Part shown: piece after piece, positions 1 to 6,282 of the stretch
Layout: every line of letters starts with the position of its first letter
Position numbering within the stretch: the stretch's first letter is position 1
Notes under the pieces: model-generated
The model's input: the letters and a program-made list of their open reading frames with translations, nothing else
What the model was told of the DNA's origin: nothing
The model's database searches: none
DNA from: Desulfuromusa sp.
GTDB lineage: Bacteria > Desulfobacterota > Desulfuromonadia > Desulfuromonadales > Geopsychrobacteraceae
Reading direction: 5' to 3'
DNA length: 6,282 nt
Assembly: GCA_029934095.1 (NCBI GenBank)
Contig: JAOZMV010000093.1
Coordinates: forward strand, 1-6,282
Position numbers and translations under genes: made by a program

Positions 1-1
1 A

Positions 2-70
2 AAGGAGTCGAAATATGGGCCAAACAACCGGATTTGCAGTCGGCTCATGGATAGTTCGACAGACTCCTAA
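2..70 (+). CDS. rsmH: probable C-terminal tail of RsmH (16S rRNA m4C1402 methyltransferase), 5' partial
   Basis: Only the last 22 codons before TAA at 68-70 are in the window. The tail contains N-N-R-I-C-S-R-L-M, which lines up loosely with the N-P-R-x-R-S-x-x-L ending typical of RsmH proteins (N, R, S and the hydrophobic residue fall at matching spacings). RsmH is the expected neighbour in front of ftsL in dcw clusters, and this stop leaves a normal 29-base gap to ftsL. RsmH methylates N4 of C1402 in 16S rRNA. The match is short and weak: the other two frames are also open for part of this stretch, and the real rsmH stop could lie left of the window. Confidence 0.35.
   Translation, partial: KESKYGPNNRICSRLMDSSTDS
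3..68 (+). repeat. nested inverted repeats before ftsL (possible RNA fold)
   Basis: Bases 3-9 (AGGAGTC) are the exact reverse complement of 62-68 (GACTCCT). Inside them, 16-21 (TGGGCC) can pair with 42-47 (GGCTCA) with one G-U pair. Together they could form a two-tier stem with a loop of about 20 bases, and the purine-rich AAGGAG at 2-7 would be held in the outer stem. No U-run follows, so it does not look like an intrinsic terminator, and I recognise no known riboswitch. It may be chance pairing within the end of rsmH. Confidence 0.2.
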
Positions 71-99
71 GCAAGAGTGGAAAAAGAAAGGGTCACTAA

Positions 100-417
100 A
101 TGTCAGAAGCGGTATCTCATGCAACAGTTAAGATCACTGAAATTTCATTTTATCGCCCCCGCCTTTCATCGGTTTTTGTGGCAATTGTACTGGTCTCCCT
201 CCTCTCCTTACTGTTTGTCTGGTCGCGGATCCATGCGATCAATCTTGAATATAGTATTTCCAGTCTGGAACGTGACATTCGTAGCCATGAACAGCAGATC
301 ACAGAACTGAAAATGGAAGCTGCTTTTTTAGCCCGGGATGAGCGGATTGAGAGACTGGCCAGAAAAGATCTGGGGTTGCGTACCCCGTCACCCGGACAAA
401 TTATCAGGGTAGAGTGA
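100..417 (+). CDS. ftsL: cell division protein FtsL
   Basis: This is a 105-residue bitopic membrane protein with the FtsL layout. A short cytoplasmic N-terminus (about 1-23) is followed by one strongly hydrophobic span (about 24-42, rich in L, V, S and F). Next comes a charged, heptad-like coiled-coil stretch (about 46-78), then a C-terminal block, R-L-A-R-K-D-L-G-L-R-T-P (85-96), ending with P-G-Q-I-I-R-V-E. The K-D-L-G-L-x-x-P-x-x-x-Q block is typical of FtsL/FtsB-like proteins. In the family, FtsL forms a periplasmic coiled coil with FtsB, joins FtsQ, and activates septal synthesis by FtsW-FtsI. The ATG at 100 has AAAGGG at 87-92 with a 7-base spacing. A GTG at 77 opens a different, overlapping frame that does not encode this protein. 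Its position directly in front of ftsI, one base apart, supports the call, since FtsL proteins are weakly conserved in sequence. Confidence 0.9.
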   Translation: MSEAVSHATVKITEISFYRPRLSSVFVAIVLVSLLSLLFVWSRIHAINLEYSISSLERDIRSHEQQITELKMEAAFLARDERIERLARKDLGLRTPSPGQIIRVE

Positions 418-418
418 T

Positions 419-2371
419 ATGGCGTTAACGGACCGTGGAATTCATATCCGCATCCGCTTTTTTGGTGTTCTGTTTATCCTGGCATTTTTAACTATTGCCG
501 GGCGTGCCTATTACCTTCAAGTGGTGCAGGCTCCAGAGCTACAAAGCCGGGCCGATCAACAACGTCAACGGGTTATCAAGCTGGCACCACAGCGAGGAAG
601 TATCTTTGACAGCAGAGGGGACTCTCTTGCGGTGAGTTTGGCAGCTGAATCGCTTTATGCTGATCCGGCTTTAATTAAAAACCCTCGGCAAGTCGCTGGA
701 CAGCTGGGAAAGTTGTTGAAAAGTTCAAAAAAAGAGTTGTTCCGACTGCTCTCGTCAAAGAAGCGTTTCGTCTGGTTGCAGCGGAAACTTGATCCTGAGA
801 TTGCTCAGGATGTTCGCGATCTGAAAATCTACGGACTGCAGTTTGTAACCGAACGAAAGCGTTACTACCCACAAGCAAGTATTGCAGCACATGTACTCGG
901 TTTCACCGGATTGGATCCCAAAGGACTTGAAGGGATTGAGCTGGAGTATGATCAGCCTCTACAGGGGACTTCGGGGCGGTTGGTATCGTTACACGATGCC
1001 AGAGGCCGGGGGCTGGCCTCAGCGGACCAGCTGGTTCAAGGTGGAGTGGCTGGACATAATCTCTTTCTGACCCTGGATCGGTCGCTGCAATATGTCGCTG
1101 AAAAAGAGCTGGCTAAGGTTGTTCGTGAAACCGGTGCTGTCGGTGGAACAATTGTCATGATTGAACCTGCCAGCGGGCGGATTCTGGCGCTGGCCAGCCA
1201 GCCTGATTATAACCCGAATATGGCGGGGCGACACCATGCTGCTGAGCGCCGCAATCGAGCTGTCTGCGATATGTATGAACCAGGATCAACCTTCAAGCCA
1301 TTTTTGTTAGCGGCAGTTTTAGAGGAAGGTTTGGTGCGACCGGGTAAAAAAATATATTGTGAAAAAGGACGCTATTCTGTCGGCGGAAAGATAATTCGTG
1401 ACCATAAAAAATTCAAACTGTTGAGCCTGAAAGAGACTCTTAAATTCAGTAGTAATATAGGTTTTGCAAAGCTGGGTAAGGCGTTGGAGCGGGAGAAGTA
1501 TTATTCTTATATCCGTAATTTTGGATTTGGAGAGCGAACCGGACTTGATCTTCCCGGGGAAGCTGAAGGGATACTTCGATCCCCATCACGCTGGTTTGAA
1601 ATTGACCTGGCGGCAATCTCTTTTGGTCAGGGATTGAGTGTTACCCCGGTTCAAATGGCTGTTGCTATGGCTGCTATTGCTAACGGTGGTTTGCTGATGG
1701 AACCCTATCTGGTTGAAAAAATAACGACTGCCGATGGACAGCTGGTGGAAAAACGATTGCCCCAGGTGCGCCGCCGGGTTATCTCAGAAAAAACTGCGCG
1801 GCAGGTGAGGGAGATGATGGTGTCAGTTACTGAACCGGGCGGGACCGGTACCAGGGCTGCGCTCTCCGGATATCGAGTTGCTGGAAAAACTGGTACTGCT
1901 CAAAAGGTTGACATGGTGACCGGTGGTTATTCGCCAGATAAGCGGGTTTCCTCATTTATCGGCTTTGTCCCTGCAGATAACCCCGCACTGGTTCTCGCTA
2001 TAACGGTTGATGAGCCGAAGGGAAAAGCCTACGGCGGATTGATTGCGGCGCCAGTTTTTGCGAGAGTTGCCGGTCAGTCACTTAGCCATTTAAATATCCT
2101 TCCCAAGGGAACCGTTGTCGCCCTGACAAAGGAACAGTTAGCCGTAGAGCCATTACCCGATTTAGCGATCTTGATCCCCGAGGGAAAAGCAAATGATGGC
2201 CTGAGGATGCCGAATTTTTCGGGGATGAGTTACCGGCAGGTGTTACAGACAATGCAACAAAAAAATCTGAATCTTAAACTTTCAGGAAGCGGTCAGGTGA
2301 TTAAACAACATCCCGCTCCGGGCAAAATTATCCATTATGGAAAATCAGCCTGGATCCGTTTTGGGGTGTAA
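419..2371 (+). CDS. ftsI: septal peptidoglycan D,D-transpeptidase FtsI (PBP3, class B PBP) with C-terminal PASTA domain
   Basis: A 650-residue class B penicillin-binding protein that cross-links peptidoglycan at the division septum, anchored in the inner membrane with its catalytic part in the periplasm. A short basic N-terminus leads into one membrane anchor (about 13-35). The dimerisation/pedestal domain follows (about 55-220), with R-G-S-I-F-D-S-R-G at 59-67 in place of the more usual RGxIxDRxG. The transpeptidase domain (about 240-555) has all three active-site motifs: S-T-F-K at 290-293 (Ser290 the acylated nucleophile, Lys293), S-S-N at 344-346 and K-T-G-T at 490-493. The last 55 or so residues (about 597-649) resemble one PASTA repeat (M-P-N-F-S-G-M-S, then Q-H-P-A-P-G-K near 630-636). 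E. coli FtsI is about 590 residues and lacks this extension. The extension recalls SpoVD/PBP2x-like proteins, but placement after ftsL in a dcw cluster favours FtsI. The ATG follows the ftsL stop by one base, with AGGG at 406-409, so translational coupling is likely. Confidence 0.95.
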   Translation: MALTDRGIHIRIRFFGVLFILAFLTIAGRAYYLQVVQAPELQSRADQQRQRVIKLAPQRGSIFDSRGDSLAVSLAAESLYADPALIKNPRQVAGQLGKLLKSSKKELFRLLSSKKRFVWLQRKLDPEIAQDVRDLKIYGLQFVTERKRYYPQASIAAHVLGFTGLDPKGLEGIELEYDQPLQGTSGRLVSLHDARGRGLASADQLVQGGVAGHNLFLTLDRSLQYVAEKELAKVVRETGAVGGTIVMIEPASGRILALASQPDYNPNMAGRHHAAERRNRAVCDMYEPGSTFKPFLLAAVLEEGLVRPGKKIYCEKGRYSVGGKIIRDHKKFKLLSLKETLKFSSNIGFAKLGKALEREKYYSYIRNFGFGERTGLDLPGEAEGILRSPSRWFEIDLAAISFGQGLSVTPVQMAVAMAAIANGGLLMEPYLVEKITTADGQLVEKRLPQVRRRVISEKTARQVREMMVSVTEPGGTGTRAALSGYRVAGKTGTAQKVDMVTGGYSPDKRVSSFIGFVPADNPALVLAITVDEPKGKAYGGLIAAPVFARVAGQSLSHLNILPKGTVVALTKEQLAVEPLPDLAILIPEGKANDGLRMPNFSGMSYRQVLQTMQQKNLNLKLSGSGQVIKQHPAPGKIIHYGKSAWIRFGV

Positions 2372-2374
2372 CAT

Positions 2375-3931
2375 ATGTCTGGTGTGCAGGGACAACCTAT
2401 GAAACTGGAAAAGTTGCTGGAAAGAATCCAGCCCCTGGAAATTCTTGGTTCTTCAGAGCTTGTCGTCACTGGGCTGACCTATGATTCGCGTCAGGCACAG
2501 CCGGGAACAATTTTCTTTGCCCTGCCTGGAGTCAAGGTCGATGGAGTCGATTTCATTCCCCAGGCTTTGGTAAATGGAGCCGTAGCGATTATTGCTGAAC
2601 GGCTTCCGGAATCCTGCCCGGCGGATGTCTGTTTTGTCCGGGTTGCCAATGCTCGCTTGGCGATGGCAAAAATAGCGGCCGGATATTATGGAGATCCGAC
2701 GCTCGGGGTTCCAGTGATCGGCGTGACCGGCACAAATGGTAAAACGACAACGACCTATCTGCTTGAAGCGATACTCAAACAGGCAGGATTGTCGCCGGCT
2801 GTTTTCGGCACGGTTGAATATCGTTTCAACAGTATGTGTATTACGGCCGAGCGCACGACGCCTGAATCGATCGATCTGATGCGGATGATGGCTGATTTCA
2901 GGGAGCAGGGCGCCGCTGCGCTGGTTCTTGAAGTTGCCTCGCATGCCTTGGAACAGCACCGCGTAGACGGTATTCATTTTGATCTGGCGGTATTTACCAA
3001 CCTGACCCCGGAACATCTTGACTATCATCTTGATATGGAAAGCTATTTTACCAGTAAAAGCAGACTTTTTACCGAGTTGCTCGGTGACGGGGCAGCGGTG
3101 ATCAACAGCGACGATTCTTTCGGCAGGAAACTGCTGCAGGAAAATAGCAGCTGGACCTCTTTTGGCTTGAATGCCGAGGCGGATGTTCATCCGCAGCAAG
3201 TTGAGGTCGGTCGCGACGGGATTCGTGGCGCTTTCTCATGCGCTGATGAAAGCCTGATGGTTGAAAGCGGAATGATCGGTGACTTTAACGTCAGTAATCT
3301 GCTGGCGGCTGTTGCGGCAGCTCATCAGCTTGGAATCGGACATGATTCAATTGCCAAAGGGATTGCTGCAGCACCTCAGGTTCCGGGACGAGTGGAGAAA
3401 ATCAAAAATAATCGGGGAATATTGGCTCTGGTCGATTATTCCCATGGCAGTGATGCTCTGGAGCAGGTGTTAAAGACACTTAAGAAACTTGAATCTCGGC
3501 GGCTGGTGACCGTTTTCGGTTGCGGCGGGGATCGTGATAAGGGCAAGCGACCTGTTATGGGGGCGGTGGCAACTCGCTACTCTAACTTGGCAATATTGAC
3601 TTCGGACAACCCGCGCACGGAAGATCCGCTGGCAATTATTGAGCAAATTCGCGCCGGGGCGGTGAATGCTGGTGGTAAAGAGTTGAACGAGGCTGAGGCA
3701 GCGGGAGCGGAAGAGGGGTTTATCGTTATCCCTGATCGCCGTGCCGCGATCGAATTTGCCGGGAATCTTGCTGAAGAGGGTGATCTGTTGTTGGTCGCAG
3801 GTAAAGGGCATGAGGATTACCAGATTCTGGGAACGGAAAAAATCCATTTTGACGATCGCGAAGAGCTTTATCGAGTGCTGAATGAGTCTGCAATTATTGG
3901 CGGTGAGATTGGAGCTGAAAAGTATGTTTGA
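2375..3931 (+). CDS. murE: UDP-N-acetylmuramoyl-L-alanyl-D-glutamate--2,6-diaminopimelate ligase MurE
   Basis: This cytoplasmic ATP-dependent Mur ligase adds the third residue of the stem peptide to UDP-MurNAc-L-Ala-D-Glu. It is 518 residues as drawn. The N-terminal UDP-MurNAc domain (about 30-105) includes T-Y-D-S-R at 35-39. The ATP-binding central domain has the P-loop G-V-T-G-T-N-G-K-T-T at 116-125 (Lys123), T-T-P-E-S at 161-165, E-V-A-S-H-A-L at 186-192, and Y-F-T-S-K-S-R-L-F at 224-232 with the likely carbamylated Lys228. The C-terminal domain has G-C-G-G-D-R-D-K-G-K-R at 382-392, and D-N-P-R at 411-414 marks meso-diaminopimelate specificity rather than lysine. G-K-G-H-E at 476-480 is also present. 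The linker motif reads D-Y-S-H-G-S-D (354-360) where DYAHTPD or DYAHTGD is usual. The start is uncertain. ATG 2375 lies three bases after ftsI but has only a weak GGGG upstream. ATG 2399 (Met9, M-K-L-E-K-L-L) has a better AGGGA and a more typical MurE beginning, giving 510 residues. Confidence 0.96.
   Translation: MSGVQGQPMKLEKLLERIQPLEILGSSELVVTGLTYDSRQAQPGTIFFALPGVKVDGVDFIPQALVNGAVAIIAERLPESCPADVCFVRVANARLAMAKIAAGYYGDPTLGVPVIGVTGTNGKTTTTYLLEAILKQAGLSPAVFGTVEYRFNSMCITAERTTPESIDLMRMMADFREQGAAALVLEVASHALEQHRVDGIHFDLAVFTNLTPEHLDYHLDMESYFTSKSRLFTELLGDGAAVINSDDSFGRKLLQENSSWTSFGLNAEADVHPQQVEVGRDGIRGAFSCADESLMVESGMIGDFNVSNLLAAVAAAHQLGIGHDSIAKGIAAAPQVPGRVEKIKNNRGILALVDYSHGSDALEQVLKTLKKLESRRLVTVFGCGGDRDKGKRPVMGAVATRYSNLAILTSDNPRTEDPLAIIEQIRAGAVNAGGKELNEAEAAGAEEGFIVIPDRRAAIEFAGNLAEEGDLLLVAGKGHEDYQILGTEKIHFDDREELYRVLNESAIIGGEIGAEKYV
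2388..2392 (+). promoter_or_regulatory. candidate ribosome binding site favouring the internal murE start at 2399
   Basis: AGGGA lies 6 bases before the ATG at 2399. This is better placed and closer to the Shine-Dalgarno consensus than the GGGG at 2363-2366 that would serve the ATG at 2375. It suggests that MurE may begin at residue 9 of the longer reading. Both starts could be used. Confidence 0.45.
3911..3914 (+). promoter_or_regulatory. ribosome binding site of murF inside the end of murE
   Basis: GGAG lies 9 bases before the ATG at 3924 and within the last codons of murE. It supports 3924 as the murF start over the in-frame ATG at 3882, which has no comparable site and would add 14 residues unlike the start of known MurF proteins. 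Confidence 0.7.
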
Positions 3932-5318
3932 TCTTCAGCGGATTGCGCAAATTGTTGACGGAAATTATTCCGGCAGAAAGGTCAATTGTCCGTTGAGTGG
4001 AATCTCTACTGACAGTCGCAATCTGACTCCCGGAGAGCTCTTTGTCCCCCTGCGTGGAGAGCGTTTTGACGGTCATGATTATCTCAGCCAGGCAGTCAAC
4101 AATGGTGCTGCAGCTTGTTTGAGTGAAGAGGTTATTGCCGGTTTGAGTGTTCCGGTGGTGCGAGTTGAAAATACGCTGCAGGCGCTTGGAGATATAGCCG
4201 CCGCTTGCCGCTTGCAGCTCAGTGGACCGTTGGTCGCTATCACCGGATCAGCTGGAAAGACAACGACCAAGGAGATGCTGGCGAAAATTTTGGAACAGGT
4301 TGCTCCGGGGCTGAAAACTGCTGGAAACTTCAATAACCTTATCGGCTTGCCACTGACTCTGTTCCGTTTGGAAGAACAACATCAGTGGGCGGTTCTGGAG
4401 ATGGGTACCAGCGCTCTCGGTGAAATCAAGCGCTTGACTGAAATTGCTCAACCAACAATCGGTATCATCACCAACATTGGTGCAGCTCATCTGGAAACTT
4501 TACGAGGATTGGATGGTGTTGCCAGGGCAAAAGGGGAGTTATATGCCGGGTTGCAGGGGGGGACAGCCATTCTCAATCTCGATGATTCCCGGGTGTCACA
4601 GTTGCCGGTTGCCAATGGAGTTAAGAAGCTCACTTATGGTTTGTCGGAACAGGCCCAGGTACGAGCTGAAGCCATTGAAGATAAAGAAAAGGGGGTTAGC
4701 TTCGACCTTTTAATAGCGGGTCAACGTTATCCTGTTCAATTGAGCCTTCCCGGTCGTCACAACGTATCCAATGCATTAGCTGCAGCTGCAGCAGCAATGG
4801 AAATGCAGGTTCCTGCAGAGAAAATTGTTTCAGGATTGAGCCGTTTTGTTGCGATTCAGGGGCGGATGGATCTTTATCCCCTTCCATGCGGCGGATTACT
4901 GCTTGACGATAGTTATAATTCCAATCCCCTTTCAGCGGCTGCCGCACTTGATGCTCTGGTGTCGTTATCCGGGCAGGGTCGGCGGGTTGCGGTGTTGGGC
5001 GATATGCTTGAGTTGGGAGAAGCTGCTGTACAAATGCATGAAGAACTGGGCGCACAAGCGGCCGACGCTGTTGAGTTGTTGATCGGGGTTGGCCAGTATT
5101 CTGCCGCCCTCTGTCGAGGGGCAGAAAGTGCAGGGATGAAGCCCGGACAAGTAATAGAAGTTCCAGACGCTGCTGCGGCAATCAAATATCTGCATGGGCG
5201 ACAACGATCTGGAGATAAAATTCTTCTGAAAGGATCACGGGGAGTTCATCTGGAGTTGCTGGCAGATGCCCTGAAAACTACGGTGGATACCCCTCTGCAC
5301 GGGAAGAAGGGAGACTAG
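3924..5318 (+). CDS. murF: UDP-N-acetylmuramoyl-tripeptide--D-alanyl-D-alanine ligase MurF
   Basis: This cytoplasmic ATP-dependent ligase joins D-Ala-D-Ala to the UDP-MurNAc-tripeptide, completing the pentapeptide precursor. The 464 residues are close to the usual MurF size of about 450-460. The N-terminal domain (about 20-85) has G-I-S-T-D-S-R at 26-32 and the R-G-E-R-F-D-G-H-D block at 44-52. The central ATP domain has the P-loop T-G-S-A-G-K-T-T-T-K at 107-116 (Lys112), N-F-N-N-L-I-G-L-P at 135-143, E-M-G-T at 159-162 with G-E-I at 166-168, and N-I-G-A-A-H-L-E at 184-191. The C-terminal domain has D-D-S-Y-N-S-N-P at 328-335, the MurF signature, then L-G-D-M-L-E-L-G at 358-365 and K-G-S-R-G at 436-440. 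The start at ATG 3924 overlaps the murE stop by 8 bases and has GGAG at 3911-3914. A longer reading from ATG 3882 is open but unlikely. The overlap implies coupled translation with murE, and no deletion or frame break is visible. Confidence 0.95.
   Translation: MFDLQRIAQIVDGNYSGRKVNCPLSGISTDSRNLTPGELFVPLRGERFDGHDYLSQAVNNGAAACLSEEVIAGLSVPVVRVENTLQALGDIAAACRLQLSGPLVAITGSAGKTTTKEMLAKILEQVAPGLKTAGNFNNLIGLPLTLFRLEEQHQWAVLEMGTSALGEIKRLTEIAQPTIGIITNIGAAHLETLRGLDGVARAKGELYAGLQGGTAILNLDDSRVSQLPVANGVKKLTYGLSEQAQVRAEAIEDKEKGVSFDLLIAGQRYPVQLSLPGRHNVSNALAAAAAAMEMQVPAEKIVSGLSRFVAIQGRMDLYPLPCGGLLLDDSYNSNPLSAAAALDALVSLSGQGRRVAVLGDMLELGEAAVQMHEELGAQAADAVELLIGVGQYSAALCRGAESAGMKPGQVIEVPDAAAAIKYLHGRQRSGDKILLKGSRGVHLELLADALKTTVDTPLHGKKGD
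5308..5313 (+). promoter_or_regulatory. ribosome binding site that supports a TTG start for mraY
   Basis: AGGGAG lies within the last codons of murF, 8 bases before TTG at 5322. It is one of the strongest Shine-Dalgarno sites in the window, and it is what makes the non-ATG start convincing together with the M-L-Y-H-L-L-Y-P-L beginning it yields. Confidence 0.75.
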
Positions 5319-5321
5319 CAG

Positions 5322-6282
5322 TTGCTATATCACCTTTTATATCCTCTCCATACTGACTACTCAGTGCTGTACGTTTTTCGCTACATCACTTTTCGTACTA
5401 TTTATGCAACCATTACTGCCCTGATGATTTCATTTATCCTCGGTCCCTGGATGATTGCAGCTTTACAACGGATGCAAATCGGCCAGACCATCCGTAAAGT
5501 TGGCCCGGAATCCCATTTTAAAAAAGAGGGGACACCGACCATGGGTGGGGCATTGATTTTACTGGCAATTATTTTCCCGACACTCCTCTGGGCCGACCTG
5601 ACAAACCCGTTTATCTGGATCACATTGCTGGTGACAGCAGGTTATGGCACGATCGGATTTATTGATGACTATATGAAGGTCGTGCGCAAGAGCAGTGCAG
5701 GTATATCCGCCCGGCAGAAGTTGTTCTGGCAAATCCTGATCGCCCTGATAGCAGCATCGGTACTTTATCGTTGTGGTGATTTCAATACCCACCTGAGTTT
5801 ACCTTTTTTCAAAAATGTGAATCCTGATCTGGGAATTTTCTATATTCCATTTGCAGTTCTGGTGATGGTTGGGGCGAGTAATGCGGTGAATCTGACCGAT
5901 GGTCTTGACGGCCTGGCAATCGGTCCGATGATCATTGCGTCTGCTACCTTTTTACTGCTGGCCTATTTGGCCGGAAATGCAAAGCTTTCCAGTTATCTGC
6001 AAATTACCGGAATTCAAGGGGCTGGCGAGTTAGCAATTCTTTGTGGCGCAATGGTTGGCGCAGGACTTGGATTCCTGTGGTTCAACAGCTATCCGGCTCA
6101 GGTGTTTATGGGTGATGTTGGCAGTTTGTCTCTCGGTGGTGCGCTGGGAACTATTGCTGTTATTACCAAAAATGAATTTGTTTTAGTGATTGTCGGTGGA
6201 ATCTTTGTGATCGAAGCTCTTTCGGTCATTGTTCAGGTTGTCTCATTTCGTTACTGGGGACGGCGGGTTTTCCGGATGGCAC
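5322..6282 (+). CDS. mraY: phospho-N-acetylmuramoyl-pentapeptide-transferase MraY, 3' partial
   Basis: This polytopic inner-membrane enzyme transfers phospho-MurNAc-pentapeptide from its UDP carrier to undecaprenyl phosphate, producing lipid I. The window holds 320 codons plus one base. MraY is usually about 360 residues, so roughly the last 40 are missing, including the histidine-rich P-x-H-H-H-x-E region expected just beyond the edge. The first residues, M-L-Y-H-L-L-Y-P-L, match the family start. Visible motifs are [10 protein letters not shown] at 67-76, I-D-D-Y-M-K at 114-119 (Asp115/Asp116), [12 protein letters not shown] at 187-198 and F-M-G-D-V-G-S at 262-268 (Asp265). About nine hydrophobic spans can be seen. 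The start codon is TTG, three bases after the murF stop, with AGGGAG 8 bases upstream. The next in-frame ATG is codon 35, which would cut into the first membrane span. The frame is open throughout. murD is the usual next gene, but it is outside the window. Confidence 0.95.
   Translation, partial: MLYHLLYPLHTDYSVLYVFRYITFRTIYATITALMISFILGPWMIAALQRMQIGQTIRKVGPESHFKKEGTPTMGGALILLAIIFPTLLWADLTNPFIWITLLVTAGYGTIGFIDDYMKVVRKSSAGISARQKLFWQILIALIAASVLYRCGDFNTHLSLPFFKNVNPDLGIFYIPFAVLVMVGASNAVNLTDGLDGLAIGPMIIASATFLLLAYLAGNAKLSSYLQITGIQGAGELAILCGAMVGAGLGFLWFNSYPAQVFMGDVGSLSLGGALGTIAVITKNEFVLVIVGGIFVIEALSVIVQVVSFRYWGRRVFRMA

Noticed and set aside
3..68. tRNA-like element, suggested by a 7-base acceptor-like pairing and a TTCGA
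   Set aside because: The spacing is wrong for a T-arm (TTCGA is not flanked by a 5-base stem next to the acceptor strand), and no anticodon arm can be drawn.
77..310. Open frame from GTG 77 overlapping ftsL
   Set aside because: It runs out of frame with ftsL, whose product has the correct membrane span, coiled coil and C-terminal motif. The translated product looks like noise.
2453..3199. Long open frame (248 codons) on the minus strand opposite murE
   Set aside because: It lies wholly within murE, which has full motif support. The predicted protein has a scattered composition rich in R, Q and I, with no recognisable domain and no ribosome binding site I would trust. It is a codon-bias shadow.
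4774..4800. GCAGCTGCAGCAGCA-like short repeat in murF
   Set aside because: It encodes an alanine-rich helix (about residues 284-291) that is normal in the Mur ligase N-V-S-N-A-L-A-A-A segment. It is not a mobile or regulatory repeat.
4696..5204. Several minus-strand open frames opposite the 3' half of murF
   Set aside because: They overlap one another and the well-supported murF. Their products are low-complexity or arbitrary in composition, with no family features.
5319..5321. Possible terminator or promoter between murF and mraY
   Set aside because: The gap is only three bases, with no hairpin plus U-run or promoter boxes. The mraY ribosome binding site is inside murF, which fits one continuous transcript.
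5402..5792. Minus-strand open frames opposite mraY
   Set aside because: They are antisense to an intact mraY reading frame with all family motifs. They appear as candidate genes only because mraY starts at TTG and is cut by the window edge.

Overview
This window is a compact, all-plus-strand piece of the division and cell-wall (dcw) cluster. The order is [probable rsmH tail] - ftsL - ftsI - murE - murF - mraY (cut off by the right edge). Base composition looks close to half G+C by eye. The gene order, the meso-diaminopimelate-type MurE, a small single-span FtsL and a division transpeptidase ending in one PASTA-like domain suggest a Gram-negative bacterium. A Desulfuromonadales/Geobacter-like deltaproteobacterium is my best guess. 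That placement is inferred from family resemblance, not from a database search.

Layout. Positions 1-99 hold a short stretch before ftsL. The reading frame ending with TAA at 68-70 is plausibly the last codons of rsmH (mraW), the usual gene in front of ftsL. ftsL (100-417) and ftsI (419-2371) are one base apart. murE follows after three bases (2375-3931), or after 27 bases if an internal ATG at 2399 is the true start. murF begins at 3924 inside the end of murE (8-base overlap) and ends at 5318. mraY starts three bases later at a TTG codon (5322) and runs off the window after 320 codons. No gap longer than 100 bases lacks a gene, and I see no internal promoter, terminator, RNA gene, insertion sequence or CRISPR. 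Everything looks like one transcript that enters from the left and continues to the right.

How the genes work together. MurE adds the third peptide residue (meso-DAP, judged from its DNPR motif) to UDP-MurNAc-L-Ala-D-Glu, and MurF adds D-Ala-D-Ala. MraY then transfers the phospho-MurNAc-pentapeptide to undecaprenyl phosphate to make lipid I at the inner face of the membrane. FtsI cross-links the finished subunits at the septum, and FtsL is part of the complex that recruits and activates the septal synthase. Precursor supply and septal use are thus made from the same message.

I found no sign of a new biological system. The points worth a second look are small: a non-ATG start that hides mraY from ATG-based gene calling, uncertain starts in murE and murF, a changed linker motif in MurE, a PASTA domain on FtsI, and a possible RNA fold just before ftsL.
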